The translations under genes and the position numbers were made by a program. Below, piece after piece: positions 39,183 to 48,752 of a stretch of 64,000 bases of DNA. Origin of the DNA: Pseudomonadota bacterium (GTDB lineage Bacteria; Pseudomonadota; Gammaproteobacteria; Burkholderiales; Burkholderiaceae_C); contig JAFEEF010000006.1 of assembly GCA_018241265.1 (NCBI GenBank), positions 1-64,000 of the forward strand, in the 5' to 3' direction. Position 1 is the stretch's first letter; the number at the start of each line of letters is the position of its first letter. The notes beneath the pieces are model-generated. The model did no database searches. It had not been told where the DNA came from and saw only the letters and a list, made by a program, of their open reading frames with translations.

Positions 39183-41258
39183 ATGCCCGCCTCGCCTGCC
39201 GACCTCATGCCTGCGCAGCGGGCGCCGCAGGCGGCAGCGAAGTCGGCCCCCCAGCGCGCGCTCGAGAAGCTCGGCCTCCTGCGCGACGTCGACCTCGCGC
39301 TGCATCTGCCGATTCGCTATGAAGACGAGACGCGCCTGGTGCCGATCGCCACGCTGCGCGACGCGATGACCGCACAGGTCGAAGGCACCGTCGTCGAGTC
39401 ACGCGTGCGCCCCGGCACGCGACGCCAGCTCGTCGTGCGCATCACCGACGGCAACGACGACCTGGTGCTGCGCTTCCTGAACTTCTACCCGTCGCATCAG
39501 AAGACCTTGGCGGTCGGCACGCGCGTGCGCGTGCGCGGCGATGTGCGCGGCGGCCTGTTCGGTCGCGAGATGGTGCATCCGACCTTCAAGGCGGTCGATG
39601 CCACGACGCCGCTCGCTGCCGCGCTGACGCCGGTCTATCCGACGAGCGCGCAGCTGCCTCAGGCCTATCTGCGCAAGGCGGTGGCTGCCGCGATCACGCG
39701 CGCCGATCTCGGCGAGATCCTGCCGCCGGAGATCGTGCCCGCCGGCTTGCCGAGCTTGCGCGATGCGCTGCTGTTCCTGCACCACCCGCCGCCCGACGCC
39801 AGCCTCGCGACGCTGGAGGACCGCAGCCATCCGGCCTGGGAGCGGCTGAAGTTCGAGGAACTGCTCGCGCAGCAGCTGTCGCAGCTCGATGCCAAGCGCG
39901 AGCGCGCCCGCCAGCGCGCGCCGGCGCTACCGCTGGCCCGCGGCGGCCTGCAGGAGCAGTTGCTGGCCGCGCTGCCCTTCCGGTTGACCGAGGCGCAGCG
40001 ACGCGTCGCCGACGAGATCGCCGCCGACCTGCAGCGCGAGCAGCCGATGCACCGCCTGCTGCAGGGCGACGTCGGCTCGGGCAAGACGGTGGTCGCGGCG
40101 CTCGCGGCCGCGCAGGCGATTGCCGCCGGCTGGCAATGCGCGCTGATGGCGCCCACCGAGATCCTGGCCGAGCAGCACCTGCGCAAGCTCGTCGACTGGC
40201 TCGCGCCGCTCGGCGTCGGCGTCGCCTGGCTGACCGGCAGCCGCAAGGGCAAGCAGCGCCGGCAGATGCTCGAGCAGGTCGCCTCGGGCGAGGCCGCGCT
40301 CGTCGTCGGCACGCATGCGGTGATCCAGGAGCAGGTCGGGTTCCAGCGCCTCGGCCTCGCGGTGATCGACGAGCAGCATCGCTTCGGCGTGCAGCAGCGC
40401 CTTGCGTTGCGCGCCAAGCTCGGCGCCGGCGGGATCGAGCCGCACACCTTGATGATGAGCGCGACGCCGATCCCGCGCACGCTCGCGATGACCTTGTTCG
40501 CCGACCTCGACGTCAGCACGATCGACGAACTGCCGCCCGGCCGTTCGCCCATCGTCACCAAGCTGTTCGCCGACAACCGGCGCGATGCCGTCGTGGCGCG
40601 CATCCGCGACGAGGTCGCACAGGGACGCCAGGTCTATTGGGTCTGCCCATTGATCGAGGAGTCCGAGTCGCTCGACCTGGAGAATGCGATCGCGACCCAT
40701 GCGCGCCTCGTCGACGCGCTGCCCGGCCATCGCGTCGGCCTGCTGCACGGCCGCATGCCGGCCGTCGAGAAAGCCGCGGTGATGGCGCAGTTCACGTCCG
40801 GCGCACTGGCCGTGCTGGTCGCGACGACGGTGATCGAGGTCGGCGTCGACGTGCCGAACGCATCGTTGATGGTGATCGAGCACGCCGAGCGCTTCGGCCT
40901 CGCGCAACTGCACCAGCTCCGCGGCCGCGTCGGCCGCGGCACGGTGCAGAGCGTCTGCGTGCTGCTCTATGCGGCGCCGCTGTCGGATGCCGGCAAGGCG
41001 CGCCTGAAGGCGATGCTCGAAACGAACGACGGCTTCGAGATCGCGCGGCGCGACCTGGAGATTCGCGGCCCGGGCGAGTTCCTCGGCGCGCGCCAGTCGG
41101 GCGCGCCGCTGCTGCGCTTTGCCGACCTCACGCTCGACGAGGACTGGGTGCGGCAAGCGCGGCGTGCCGCGCTCGCGCTGCAGGAGCGAGATCCGCGCGC
41201 CGCGGCGCGCCAGGTCGCGCGCTGGCTCGGCAACCGGTCGGACTATCTGAAGGCCTGA
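39183..41258 (+). CDS. recG: ATP-dependent DNA helicase RecG
   Basis: A 691-residue superfamily 2 helicase that remodels stalled replication forks and Holliday junctions. The N-terminal third is the wedge/OB domain. Helicase motifs follow: Walker [11 protein letters not shown], motif [15 protein letters not shown], motif [16 protein letters not shown], motif [18 protein letters not shown] and motif [11 protein letters not shown]. The C-terminal region has the RecG-specific GRVGRG...[15 protein letters not shown] arrangement. ATG at 39183; ATG at 39210 (MPAQRAP) is an alternative. It is followed by oxyR, an order common in Burkholderiales. Confidence 0.97.
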   Translation: MPASPADLMPAQRAPQAAAKSAPQRALEKLGLLRDVDLALHLPIRYEDETRLVPIATLRDAMTAQVEGTVVESRVRPGTRRQLVVRITDGNDDLVLRFLNFYPSHQKTLAVGTRVRVRGDVRGGLFGREMVHPTFKAVDATTPLAAALTPVYPTSAQLPQAYLRKAVAAAITRADLGEILPPEIVPAGLPSLRDALLFLHHPPPDASLATLEDRSHPAWERLKFEELLAQQLSQLDAKRERARQRAPALPLARGGLQEQLLAALPFRLTEAQRRVADEIAADLQREQPMHRLLQGDVGSGKTVVAALAAAQAIAAGWQCALMAPTEILAEQHLRKLVDWLAPLGVGVAWLTGSRKGKQRRQMLEQVASGEAALVVGTHAVIQEQVGFQRLGLAVIDEQHRFGVQQRLALRAKLGAGGIEPHTLMMSATPIPRTLAMTLFADLDVSTIDELPPGRSPIVTKLFADNRRDAVVARIRDEVAQGRQVYWVCPLIEESESLDLENAIATHARLVDALPGHRVGLLHGRMPAVEKAAVMAQFTSGALAVLVATTVIEVGVDVPNASLMVIEHAERFGLAQLHQLRGRVGRGTVQSVCVLLYAAPLSDAGKARLKAMLETNDGFEIARRDLEIRGPGEFLGARQSGAPLLRFADLTLDEDWVRQARRAALALQERDPRAAARQVARWLGNRSDYLKA

Positions 41259-41315
41259 CCGGCGCGGCGCTCGGCCGCTGCGCTATTCTGGCGGCCCTGC
41301 TGCCGGTCCCCCCGC

Positions 41316-42236
41316 ATGACCCTCACCGAGCTGCGCTACATCGTCGCCGTCGCCCGCGAGAAGCACTTCGGCCGTGCCGCCGAAGCCTGCTTCGTGTCGC
41401 AGCCGACGCTCAGCGTGTCGATCAAGAAGCTCGAGGAAGAGCTCGACGTGAAGCTGTTCGAGCGCGGCGCCAACGAAGTCAGCGTGACGCCGCTCGGCCA
41501 GGAGATCGTGCGCCAGGCGCAGCAGGTGATCGAGCAGGCGCAGGCGATCAAGGAGATCGCGCAGCGCGGCAAGGATCCGGTGTCCGGGCCGCTGCGCGTC
41601 GGCGTGATCTACACGATCGGTCCCTACCTGCTGCCCGACCTCGTCAAGCAGGCGATCGAGATGGTGCCGCAGATGCCGCTCGTGCTGCAGGAGAACTTCA
41701 CCGTCAAGCTGCTCGAGATGCTGCGCACCGGCGAGCTCGACTGCGCGATCATGGCCGAGCCGTTTCCCGACGCGGGACTGGCGGTCGCGCACCTCTACGA
41801 CGAGCCGTTCATGGTCGCGGTGCCGAAGACCCACGCGCTGGCCAGGCGCAAGACCATCACCGCCGAGGAGCTGAAGAGCGAGACCATGCTGCTGCTCGGC
41901 ACCGGGCACTGCTTCCGCGACCACGTGCTCGAGGTCTGCCCCGAATACGCGCGCTTCGCGAGCGACGCCGAAGGCATCCGCAAGAGCTTCGAAGGCTCGT
42001 CGCTCGAGACCATCAAGTACATGGTGGCCTCCGGCATGGGCGTCACGGTCGTGCCGCAGCTCAGCGTGCCGAAAGACCGCCTGCCGCATGTGCAGTACAT
42101 ACCGTTCGCGCCGCCGGTGCCGACGCGCCGCGTCGCGCTGGCGTGGCGCCGCACGTTCACGCGCTACGAGGCGATCGCGGCGCTGCGCAATGCGATCTAT
42201 GCCTGTCCGTTGGACGGCGTGACGCGGCTTTCCTGA
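41316..42236 (+). CDS. oxyR: Hydrogen-peroxide sensor OxyR (LysR family)
   Basis: A 306-residue LysR regulator. The redox-sensing cysteines are Cys199 in LLGTGHCFRDH and Cys208 in VLEVCPE, at the same positions as in E. coli OxyR, where they form the disulfide that activates antioxidant genes. The winged helix is in KHFGRAAEACFVSQPTLSVS (residues 16-35). ATG at 41316. It follows recG by 57 bp on the same strand, the conserved order for this group; the usual downstream katG or ahp gene is missing here and is replaced by a DJ-1-like gene. Confidence 0.95.
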   Translation: MTLTELRYIVAVAREKHFGRAAEACFVSQPTLSVSIKKLEEELDVKLFERGANEVSVTPLGQEIVRQAQQVIEQAQAIKEIAQRGKDPVSGPLRVGVIYTIGPYLLPDLVKQAIEMVPQMPLVLQENFTVKLLEMLRTGELDCAIMAEPFPDAGLAVAHLYDEPFMVAVPKTHALARRKTITAEELKSETMLLLGTGHCFRDHVLEVCPEYARFASDAEGIRKSFEGSSLETIKYMVASGMGVTVVPQLSVPKDRLPHVQYIPFAPPVPTRRVALAWRRTFTRYEAIAALRNAIYACPLDGVTRLS

Positions 42237-42267
42237 GGATGCGTCCTCCGATCCTAGAATCCGCGCA

Positions 42268-42876
42268 GTGCGTACCGCGATCCTCCTGTTCGACGGTTTC
42301 GACGAGGTCGACGCCTTCGTCACGCTCGGCCTGCTGAACCGGCTGAAGGCGCAGGGCTGGAAGGCGGAGATCGCGAGCCCGAGCGCGCAGGTCACGTCGA
42401 TGAACGGCACGACCGTCGTCGCGCAGCAGCCGCTCGAGTTCGCGAACGAAGCCTCGGCGGTGGTCTTTCCGAGCTGCCTGTACGCCCGCGCGATCGCGCA
42501 GAACAGCGCGTTGCTCGACCGGCTGCAGCTCGACCCGCTGCGCCAGCGCATAGGCGCGATCGGCTCGGGCGCGCTGCTGCTGGCACGCCTGGGACTGCTG
42601 GCCGACCTGCCGGCCTGCACCGATGCGGCCACCAAGCCGTGGCTGGTCCAGGCCGGCGTGCGCGTCGAGGACGCACCGTTCCTTGCCCGCGGTCCCATTG
42701 CCACGGCCGGCGGCAGCTTGGCCGCGCCGTATGTGGCGGCTTGGCTGACCATCCACGGGGCCGGCCTGAACGCCGCGACCCGCCTGCTCCAGGGCGCCGC
42801 GCCGGTGGGTGCGCAGGCCGACTATGTCGAGCGGCTGGTCGGCGTGGTGCGGCCCTTCCTGGAGGCGCCCGACTGA
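42268..42876 (+). CDS. DJ-1/PfpI-like protein lacking the nucleophilic cysteine
   Basis: A 202-residue protein of the class I glutamine amidotransferase-like/DJ-1 fold. The start FDGFDEVDAFVTLGLLNRL supplies the conserved glutamate of the family. At the nucleophile elbow it has IGAIGSGALLLARLG, with Gly99 where most members have cysteine, so the usual glyoxalase or protease chemistry is unlikely. It may be a non-catalytic sensor or scaffold, as with the N-terminal domain of many AraC-type regulators, although no DNA-binding domain follows. GTG at 42268 is used; no nearby ATG exists. It follows oxyR by 31 bp and may be co-regulated. Confidence 0.85.
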   Translation: MRTAILLFDGFDEVDAFVTLGLLNRLKAQGWKAEIASPSAQVTSMNGTTVVAQQPLEFANEASAVVFPSCLYARAIAQNSALLDRLQLDPLRQRIGAIGSGALLLARLGLLADLPACTDAATKPWLVQAGVRVEDAPFLARGPIATAGGSLAAPYVAAWLTIHGAGLNAATRLLQGAAPVGAQADYVERLVGVVRPFLEAPD

Positions 42877-43014
42877 CATGAGCCGCGGGAGCGCCTGCTT
42901 TCAAGTCGACCCGCCGCCTGCCGATATCTTCAGCGCCGGCACCGCGCTAGCGGCGCTGCTGTGGCCGGCTCCTCTACCGCGCGCTCGCCGGCGCGGCCCA
43001 CGACCACCATCACG

Positions 43015-45423
43015 ATGGACCTCGAGGCCCTGATCGAGAGGCTCGCCACCCGTTCGCTGCCGGCGCGGCGCTGGCTCGCCGCGCGCTTTCGCGCCTATCG
43101 CGCCGACGAGCCGCTCGCCGGCACGTTTCGCGCCAAGCAATTGCAGGCGGTGCTCCGGCTCACACCGCTGACGATGCTCGCGAACACGCTCAACGCCGCG
43201 CTGATCTGCGCGACGTTCTGGAACGAGCGCGACCATGCGATGCTGCTCGTCTGGGCGGCCCTCGTGCTCGTCGCCGTCCTGCAAGGGGTGCGCGCGGCCA
43301 GGCGCGGACCGGTCCGGCCGCGCGCGTCGCGGCGCGCGATCGTGCGCGCCACCTGGCATGCCGGTGCGCTCGCACTGCTCTGGGCCGCACCGCCGCTCGT
43401 CCTGTTCGCCCAGGCGACCTCGGCGGAGCAGCTCCTCGTGAGCACGATCACGGTCGGCATGATGTGCGCCGGCGGCTTCGCGCTCGCCACCGTGCCGACC
43501 GCCGGCACGGTCTGGGTCGTGATCCTCGGCTGCGCTGCCAGCTTCACGCTGATCCGGGCCGACTCCCGGCTTGCCGCGCCGATCGGCATGCTGGTCGCGA
43601 TCTATGCGTTCATCGTGGTCTCGAGCGTGCTGTCGACCGCACGGCTGTTCGGCTCGCGCCTGATGGCCGAAGCGGAGGCGGACCGCCAGAGCCAGGTCAT
43701 CGGCCTCCTGCTGCGCGACTTCGAGGAGCATGCGAGCGATGTGCTCTGGGAAGTCGACGCGCGCGGCCACCTGGTCCATGTGTCGCCGCGCCTGGCGGGT
43801 GCCCTCGGCCGCACGGCCGAAACGTTGTCGTCGGCGCCTTGGCTCGACCTGCTCGAAGACGCCGATCTGCCCGACCTGGAGATCGAGCGCCTCGCACTCG
43901 CGCGCGCCAGCCTGGCACGCGGCCTGCCGTTTCGCGACGTGATCGTGCCGGTGGTCGCCGGCGATCTCGGCCTGCGCTGGTGGTCGCTGACCGCCAAGCC
44001 GCTGCACGATGCGGCCGGCAACGCGATCGGCTGGCGCGGCGTCGCTGCCGACGTGACCGAGAGCCTGCATGCCAACCGTCGCCTGACCTACCTCGCCCAC
44101 TACGACGCGCTGACCGGCCTGACCAACCGCCACCAGTTCCGCACCCGGCTCGCCGACCTGCTCACTCCGCCGTCGGGCCCGCCGCGGCCCTGCGCCGTGC
44201 TGTGCCTCGATCTCGACCACTTCAAGATCGTCAACGACACGCTCGGCCATGCGGTCGGCGACGGCCTGCTGCAGGAAATCGGCCGGCGGCTGCAGAGCCA
44301 CATCCGCCGCAGCGACACCGCGGCGCGCCTCGGCGGCGACGAGTTCGTCGTGATCCTGCACGACGTCGACGACCCGCGCGAGGTCGAGCAGATGACGCTC
44401 CGCCTGCTCGACAGCCTGCAGCAACCCTGCGAGGTCCAGGGCGCCAGCATCACGGTGCGCGTCAGCATCGGTATCGCGCTGGCGCCGCGCGACGGCGCGC
44501 AGATCGACCTGCTGCTGAACAACGCCGACCTGGCGCTCTATGCAGCGAAGTCGGAAGCGCGCGGCGAATTCCGCTTCTTCGTGCCCGAGATGGCGGTGCA
44601 GACGCGGCGCCGCCTGCAGATCGAGCAGGCGCTGCGCGGCGCGCTCGCGCGCGACGAGTTGAGCCTGGTCTTCCATCCGCAGGTCGACCTGCGCGCCTCG
44701 GCGGTGATCGGCTTCGAGGCATTGCTGCGCTGGCGCCATCCGGAGCTCGGCGACGTGCCGCCTGCGGAGTTCATACCGGTCGCCGAAGAGGCCGGCCTCA
44801 TCGTCGAGATCGGCGACTGGGTGCTGCAGCAGGCTTGCCGCGCCGCGGTGCAGTGGCCCGAGCGGCTGCACGTGTCGGTCAACGTGTCGCCGGTCCAGGC
44901 CATGTCGCTGCGCCTCATCGACGCCGTGCGTACGCATTGCAGCGCGAGCGGCCTGGCGCCCGGACGGCTCGAGCTCGAGATCACCGAATCGATCTTCCTC
45001 GACGAGTCGCCGGCGACGATGCAGGTGCTGACGACGCTGCACGACCTCGGCTTGCGGATCGCGCTCGACGACTTCGGCACCGGCTATTCGTCGCTCGCCT
45101 ACCTGCGGCGCTTTCCGTTCGATACGCTGAAGATGGACCGCGCGTTCGTGCGCGAGCTGATGACGCGGCGCGACGCGCGCGCCATCGTCAACACCATCCT
45201 CGGCCTGGCGCGCACGCTGCACATGGCAACCGTCGCCGAGGGCGTCGAAGAGCCGGCGCAGGTCGAGGTGCTGCGTCAGTACGGCTGCCATGCGATCCAG
45301 GGCTCGATCGTCGCGCGGCCGCTCGCGCCGGGCGAGATCCCCGGCTTCCTGTCGGCGTGGGCCGAGCGGCCGCTGCCGCCGCCGAGCACGACGATGCGGA
45401 CGGCGCCGGCGCCGCTCGCTTGA
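43015..45423 (+). CDS. Membrane-bound PAS-GGDEF-EAL c-di-GMP protein
   Basis: An 802-residue protein. About five hydrophobic segments (residues 45-215) anchor it in the inner membrane. A PAS-like domain follows (about 225-345), then GGDEF (about 350-515) with an intact GGDEF signature at residues 440-444, and EAL (about 530-790) with Glu568-Ala-Leu and the catalytic segments LELEITES and DDFGTGYSS. Both activities look competent, so it could make or degrade c-di-GMP depending on its PAS or membrane signal. A GTG 18 codons upstream extends the frame; ATG at 43015 begins MDLEALIERLA. It is convergent with the TPR protein gene, 10 bp apart. Confidence 0.9.
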   Translation: MDLEALIERLATRSLPARRWLAARFRAYRADEPLAGTFRAKQLQAVLRLTPLTMLANTLNAALICATFWNERDHAMLLVWAALVLVAVLQGVRAARRGPVRPRASRRAIVRATWHAGALALLWAAPPLVLFAQATSAEQLLVSTITVGMMCAGGFALATVPTAGTVWVVILGCAASFTLIRADSRLAAPIGMLVAIYAFIVVSSVLSTARLFGSRLMAEAEADRQSQVIGLLLRDFEEHASDVLWEVDARGHLVHVSPRLAGALGRTAETLSSAPWLDLLEDADLPDLEIERLALARASLARGLPFRDVIVPVVAGDLGLRWWSLTAKPLHDAAGNAIGWRGVAADVTESLHANRRLTYLAHYDALTGLTNRHQFRTRLADLLTPPSGPPRPCAVLCLDLDHFKIVNDTLGHAVGDGLLQEIGRRLQSHIRRSDTAARLGGDEFVVILHDVDDPREVEQMTLRLLDSLQQPCEVQGASITVRVSIGIALAPRDGAQIDLLLNNADLALYAAKSEARGEFRFFVPEMAVQTRRRLQIEQALRGALARDELSLVFHPQVDLRASAVIGFEALLRWRHPELGDVPPAEFIPVAEEAGLIVEIGDWVLQQACRAAVQWPERLHVSVNVSPVQAMSLRLIDAVRTHCSASGLAPGRLELEITESIFLDESPATMQVLTTLHDLGLRIALDDFGTGYSSLAYLRRFPFDTLKMDRAFVRELMTRRDARAIVNTILGLARTLHMATVAEGVEEPAQVEVLRQYGCHAIQGSIVARPLAPGEIPGFLSAWAERPLPPPSTTMRTAPAPLA

Positions 45424-45433
45424 ATCGGCGCCG

Positions 45434-47446
45434 CTACGGCGGAGGCAGCAAGTCGCGGAACAGATCCCGCGTATCCAGCCACGTCACGCGTCCGGTCAAG
45501 CGCTTGACCTCGTCCATCAGGTGCTGCGTACCGCCGGGCCCGTCGCCGCCGGCGCCGTTCCACAGCGCGATGAAGCGCACCTTCGCCACGCCGAGCGCCA
45601 GGCCGCTGTAGAGCAGCCAGAGGTTGCAGCGCTCGAACGGATCGACGTCGTCCGGCAGCGGGCCCAGTTCGACCGGCATGATGCGCACCGACGTCTGCGG
45701 CGCGGTCGTCGCCGCGTAGTAGCGCTTGCGCCAGTTCGGGCCGTCGGTCGACGGCAGCACCGAGCGATCGATGAACTCCGGCTCGAAGAACGGCAGCAGC
45801 ACCTGGCAGCGCACGCCGCGGCGCTGGCAGGCCTCGAGGAACAGCAGGTCGCCGCCGGCAGCCGCCTGGCAGAGCGCGAGGTCGTCCGGGCCGGCATCCA
45901 GATCCTTCAGCGCACCTTCGATCGCCGCCGCCGCGATCGGCTCGGCCTCGGCCGGGAAGCGCTTCGTCGCGCGGGTCGGCGCGTCCACCATGTGGCCGCT
46001 GAAGATCAGCACCTGGCGCGGCTGCCAGGCGGCTTCCGGAGGCGTCGTCCGGGCGAGCTGGCGATCGAACACCGCCAGTCCCGCCGCGACCGCGTCCGGC
46101 TGGAAGCCGAGGTCCCGCAGCAGCAGCAACTGGTCGCGCGACGAATTGAGCGAGAACCAGTCGACCCCCGGTACCGCGACCGCCTCCTTGTAGGCGCGTT
46201 TCACCGTTTCGGGCGTACCGGTGAGCACCTCGAGATCGCCCAGCGTCACCCGCGCCCAGTAGGACTGCTCGCCGTCGACCTTGTTCTCGGCCGCGAAGCG
46301 CACCGCGCCGGCCATCGTGTCGCGCGCGTGCGGCTCGCTGCCGTCCACGCCGAGGTGGGCGGCCAGGTGCATCAGCGTCAGCGCGTTGATCCCCGAGAAG
46401 TAGTGGCCCGGGTCGGCGCAATAGGCGCGCCGGTAGCTGCGGATCGCGGCGCGCAGCAGCGCATCCTCGTCGCCTGCGTCGGCGCGCATCGTCGCCGCGT
46501 CGCTGCCCGTGCGCCGCCAGGCCGCCACCCAGGCATCCTTGTCGACGCGGCCGAGCAGCGCCCAGGTCTCGACATCGCCTTCGTGATCCTTCAGCACGGT
46601 CTCGTAGTGCTGGCGCGCACGTCCGGCCGAGTAGCCGGGGATGCCCTTCAGTGCCAGCCGCTGCAGGCACATGCCGGTCTCGCGCTGCGCATCGAGATGC
46701 TCGGGCTCGATCGCCAGGCCTTTGGCGAGGTAGTCGAGCGCGAGCGCGAACTGCCCCGACTTGCGCAGCGCGATGCCGGCGCGGATCCACGCTTCCGCAC
46801 GAAACGCCGCGACCGGTCCTTCATCCGCCAGCACCAGCAGGTCGGCGGTGCGGCCCTCCTGCTGCGCGAGCTCGATGCGGCCTCCCCAACGTTCGTACGC
46901 TTCCCAGAACTCCTTCACATCGCCGACGCGCAGCGTCTTCCAGTCGGGTTCCTGGAGGCTGTCGAGGTGGCTGTAGACCGGGCTGATCTTGCGGCCATGC
47001 CACGACTCCATGGTTGCCGTGATCATCTCGGCGAGCTTGCCGATGTCGTCCTTCAGCGAGGCCGGATCGGGGCCGTCCCCGGCCAGGCCGTAACGGAGCT
47101 TGCGGTCGGTATAGAGATCGAACGCGCTCGGCGCCTTGCCGCCGAACAGCAGCACCACGCCGCGCGCGCGCAGCGCATGCCGCACGCCCAGCTCGTACCA
47201 GACATTGGGGTTGGCGATCGACAGGTCGGCGACCACGAGGTCGGCGATCAGCAGCTCCTGGAACATGTCGGTCAGGATGCTGCCGGCTCTTTGCTCCTCG
47301 TCGGCGCGAAAGGCCGTGAGCCCGGCCGCATCGATCGCCGGCGCGATCAGCTCCCGGTAGACGCGGTTGTAGTCGACGTCGCCGCCGTCCGGCCCGGGCT
47401 TGCGCCCGAACGGCATCGCGACGAAAGCATGCGATCGCGTGGCCAT
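45434..47446 (-). CDS. Deoxyribosyltransferase-like domain fused to TPR/TRAFs-binding scaffold (putative immune sensor)
   Basis: A 670-residue soluble protein with at least three parts. Residues 1 to about 115 are a nucleoside 2-deoxyribosyltransferase-like Rossmann domain: FVAMPFG at 8-14, then ADLVVADLSIANPNVWYELG with Glu85 as the predicted catalytic residue. Residues about 150-460 are helical repeats matching the TRAFs-binding (DUF4071) domain known from animal ASK kinases. The end (about 480-670) is a separate alpha/beta domain with VLIFSGHMVD, AAAGGDLLFLEAC and RFIALWNGAGGDG. Such scaffolds have been proposed to sense NAD-derived nucleotides in bacterial immunity. GGAGGG precedes the ATG. 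It follows the patatin gene by 25 bp and is surely its operon partner. Confidence 0.85.
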   Translation of the reverse strand: MATRSHAFVAMPFGRKPGPDGGDVDYNRVYRELIAPAIDAAGLTAFRADEEQRAGSILTDMFQELLIADLVVADLSIANPNVWYELGVRHALRARGVVLLFGGKAPSAFDLYTDRKLRYGLAGDGPDPASLKDDIGKLAEMITATMESWHGRKISPVYSHLDSLQEPDWKTLRVGDVKEFWEAYERWGGRIELAQQEGRTADLLVLADEGPVAAFRAEAWIRAGIALRKSGQFALALDYLAKGLAIEPEHLDAQRETGMCLQRLALKGIPGYSAGRARQHYETVLKDHEGDVETWALLGRVDKDAWVAAWRRTGSDAATMRADAGDEDALLRAAIRSYRRAYCADPGHYFSGINALTLMHLAAHLGVDGSEPHARDTMAGAVRFAAENKVDGEQSYWARVTLGDLEVLTGTPETVKRAYKEAVAVPGVDWFSLNSSRDQLLLLRDLGFQPDAVAAGLAVFDRQLARTTPPEAAWQPRQVLIFSGHMVDAPTRATKRFPAEAEPIAAAAIEGALKDLDAGPDDLALCQAAAGGDLLFLEACQRRGVRCQVLLPFFEPEFIDRSVLPSTDGPNWRKRYYAATTAPQTSVRIMPVELGPLPDDVDPFERCNLWLLYSGLALGVAKVRFIALWNGAGGDGPGGTQHLMDEVKRLTGRVTWLDTRDLFRDLLPPP

Positions 47447-47471
47447 GGTGTTCCCTCCCTTTCGTTGCGCG

Positions 47472-48659
47472 TCAGCGCAGGTCGAATGCCGCGTCGAAGT
47501 GCGCCGGCTGCACGAGCTTCGCGCCGGCCAGACGGCCGACGCGATCGAGCTCCGGAATGTTGGCCGGCTCGTCCATCGCCTCGAGTGCCTTCAGCGCCTT
47601 CTTGGCTATCTGCTCGCCGAGATGCCGGGCGCACCAGTCGCTCGTCATCAGGACGTTGTAGCGCAGGTAGCTGCACAGCGCCTTGCCGCCGAGCGGACCG
47701 GCACAAGTGCCGATCTCGCGATCGATCTCGCGCGCCGTCGGGCTGGTCGACAGCCACTGCATCATCGTCTCGACCTGATCGGCGCAATCCTCCATCAGCG
47801 CCTTCAGCGACAGCACGGCGTGGACTGCGGCGGTCCCTTCGATCAGGTTCGCGTGGCCGACTTCCGCGTCGGCCTTGCCGGTGCCGACCGACACGACCAG
47901 CAGCCGCTCTGCGCCGGTCGCCCAGTTGAAGGCGTAGCCGGGCATGGTCGCCGTCATCAGCGCCTGCAGCGCCGGGTTGTTGTGCGGACTGACGCCGCCG
48001 TCGACGAAGTCACCGGTGACCGGCTTCGCGCCGTCGCTGCCGCGGCCGATACGGATCGTCTCGGGGTCGAAGAAGTAGGGCGCCGCGGTGCTCGCGCGCA
48101 CCACCTGCCAGAGCGGGTACTCGCGGTTCGCGATCGTCGTGGCGTGCTTGCCGCGGTTGAAGTAGCGCGAGTCGGGATGATTGGTCAGCGGCCACGTGCT
48201 GCCGGTGTCGAGCCGCTTGGTCACGACGAGCAGGCCGGTGCGCAGGTCGTCGCTGTCGAGGCGCCGATCGTCGAAGATGCCGGTGAGCGCATCGCGCACC
48301 TTGTCGGCCGGGTACTTCGCGCGCAGCGCGCCCCAGCGCAGCAGGCTGCGCTTGAAGACGATGTTGCCGAGCTGCCGGTAGCGCTCGAGCACCTCGTCGA
48401 CGCTCATGCCGAGCGCGAGCGCCGCGGCGATGATCGCGCCGGTCGACGTGCCGGCGATCAGATCGAAGTAGTCGCAGAGCCTGAAGTCGGGATCGCCGCC
48501 GTGCCGCGCGCGCAGCACGGTCTCGATCTCGCGCAGCATGCCGAGCGTCAGCACGCCGCGCAACCCGCCGCCGTCGAGCGCCAGGATGCGCTTCGGGCCC
48601 GCGTTCGGATCGGCGACGTTCGAGGCGAGATGCTGCGCTCGGCTGGGGCGTACGGGCAT
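47472..48659 (-). CDS. Patatin-like phospholipase (putative immune effector)
   Basis: A 395-residue patatin. The oxyanion hole is DGGGLRG at residues 29-35, the nucleophile is Ser72 in GTSTG, and the catalytic aspartate is Asp220 in FVDGGVSPHNNP. All three are intact, so it should hydrolyse membrane lipids. No signal peptide or membrane segment is seen, so it acts from the cytoplasm. GGAGGAG lies 7 bp before the ATG, an unusually strong ribosome-binding site for the window. It is the first gene of a two-gene operon with the TPR scaffold protein. Patatins are effectors of several defence systems (for example CapV in CBASS), but no CD-NTase gene is present here. Confidence 0.92.
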   Translation of the reverse strand: MPVRPSRAQHLASNVADPNAGPKRILALDGGGLRGVLTLGMLREIETVLRARHGGDPDFRLCDYFDLIAGTSTGAIIAAALALGMSVDEVLERYRQLGNIVFKRSLLRWGALRAKYPADKVRDALTGIFDDRRLDSDDLRTGLLVVTKRLDTGSTWPLTNHPDSRYFNRGKHATTIANREYPLWQVVRASTAAPYFFDPETIRIGRGSDGAKPVTGDFVDGGVSPHNNPALQALMTATMPGYAFNWATGAERLLVVSVGTGKADAEVGHANLIEGTAAVHAVLSLKALMEDCADQVETMMQWLSTSPTAREIDREIGTCAGPLGGKALCSYLRYNVLMTSDWCARHLGEQIAKKALKALEAMDEPANIPELDRVGRLAGAKLVQPAHFDAAFDLR

Positions 48660-48752
48660 GGCAGTCTCCTCCGTTGGGACCGCCGATGATCCCGGCCCGC
48701 AGCGCGCTCGGCAATCCCTTCGACTGTGGAGACGACGCCCTGCGCCCCGCGA

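Noticed and set aside
47472..48659. Patatin gene as part of a CBASS system
   Set aside because: No CD-NTase or Cap2/Cap3 gene is found nearby. The neighbour is a TPR scaffold protein, so classical CBASS is not supported.
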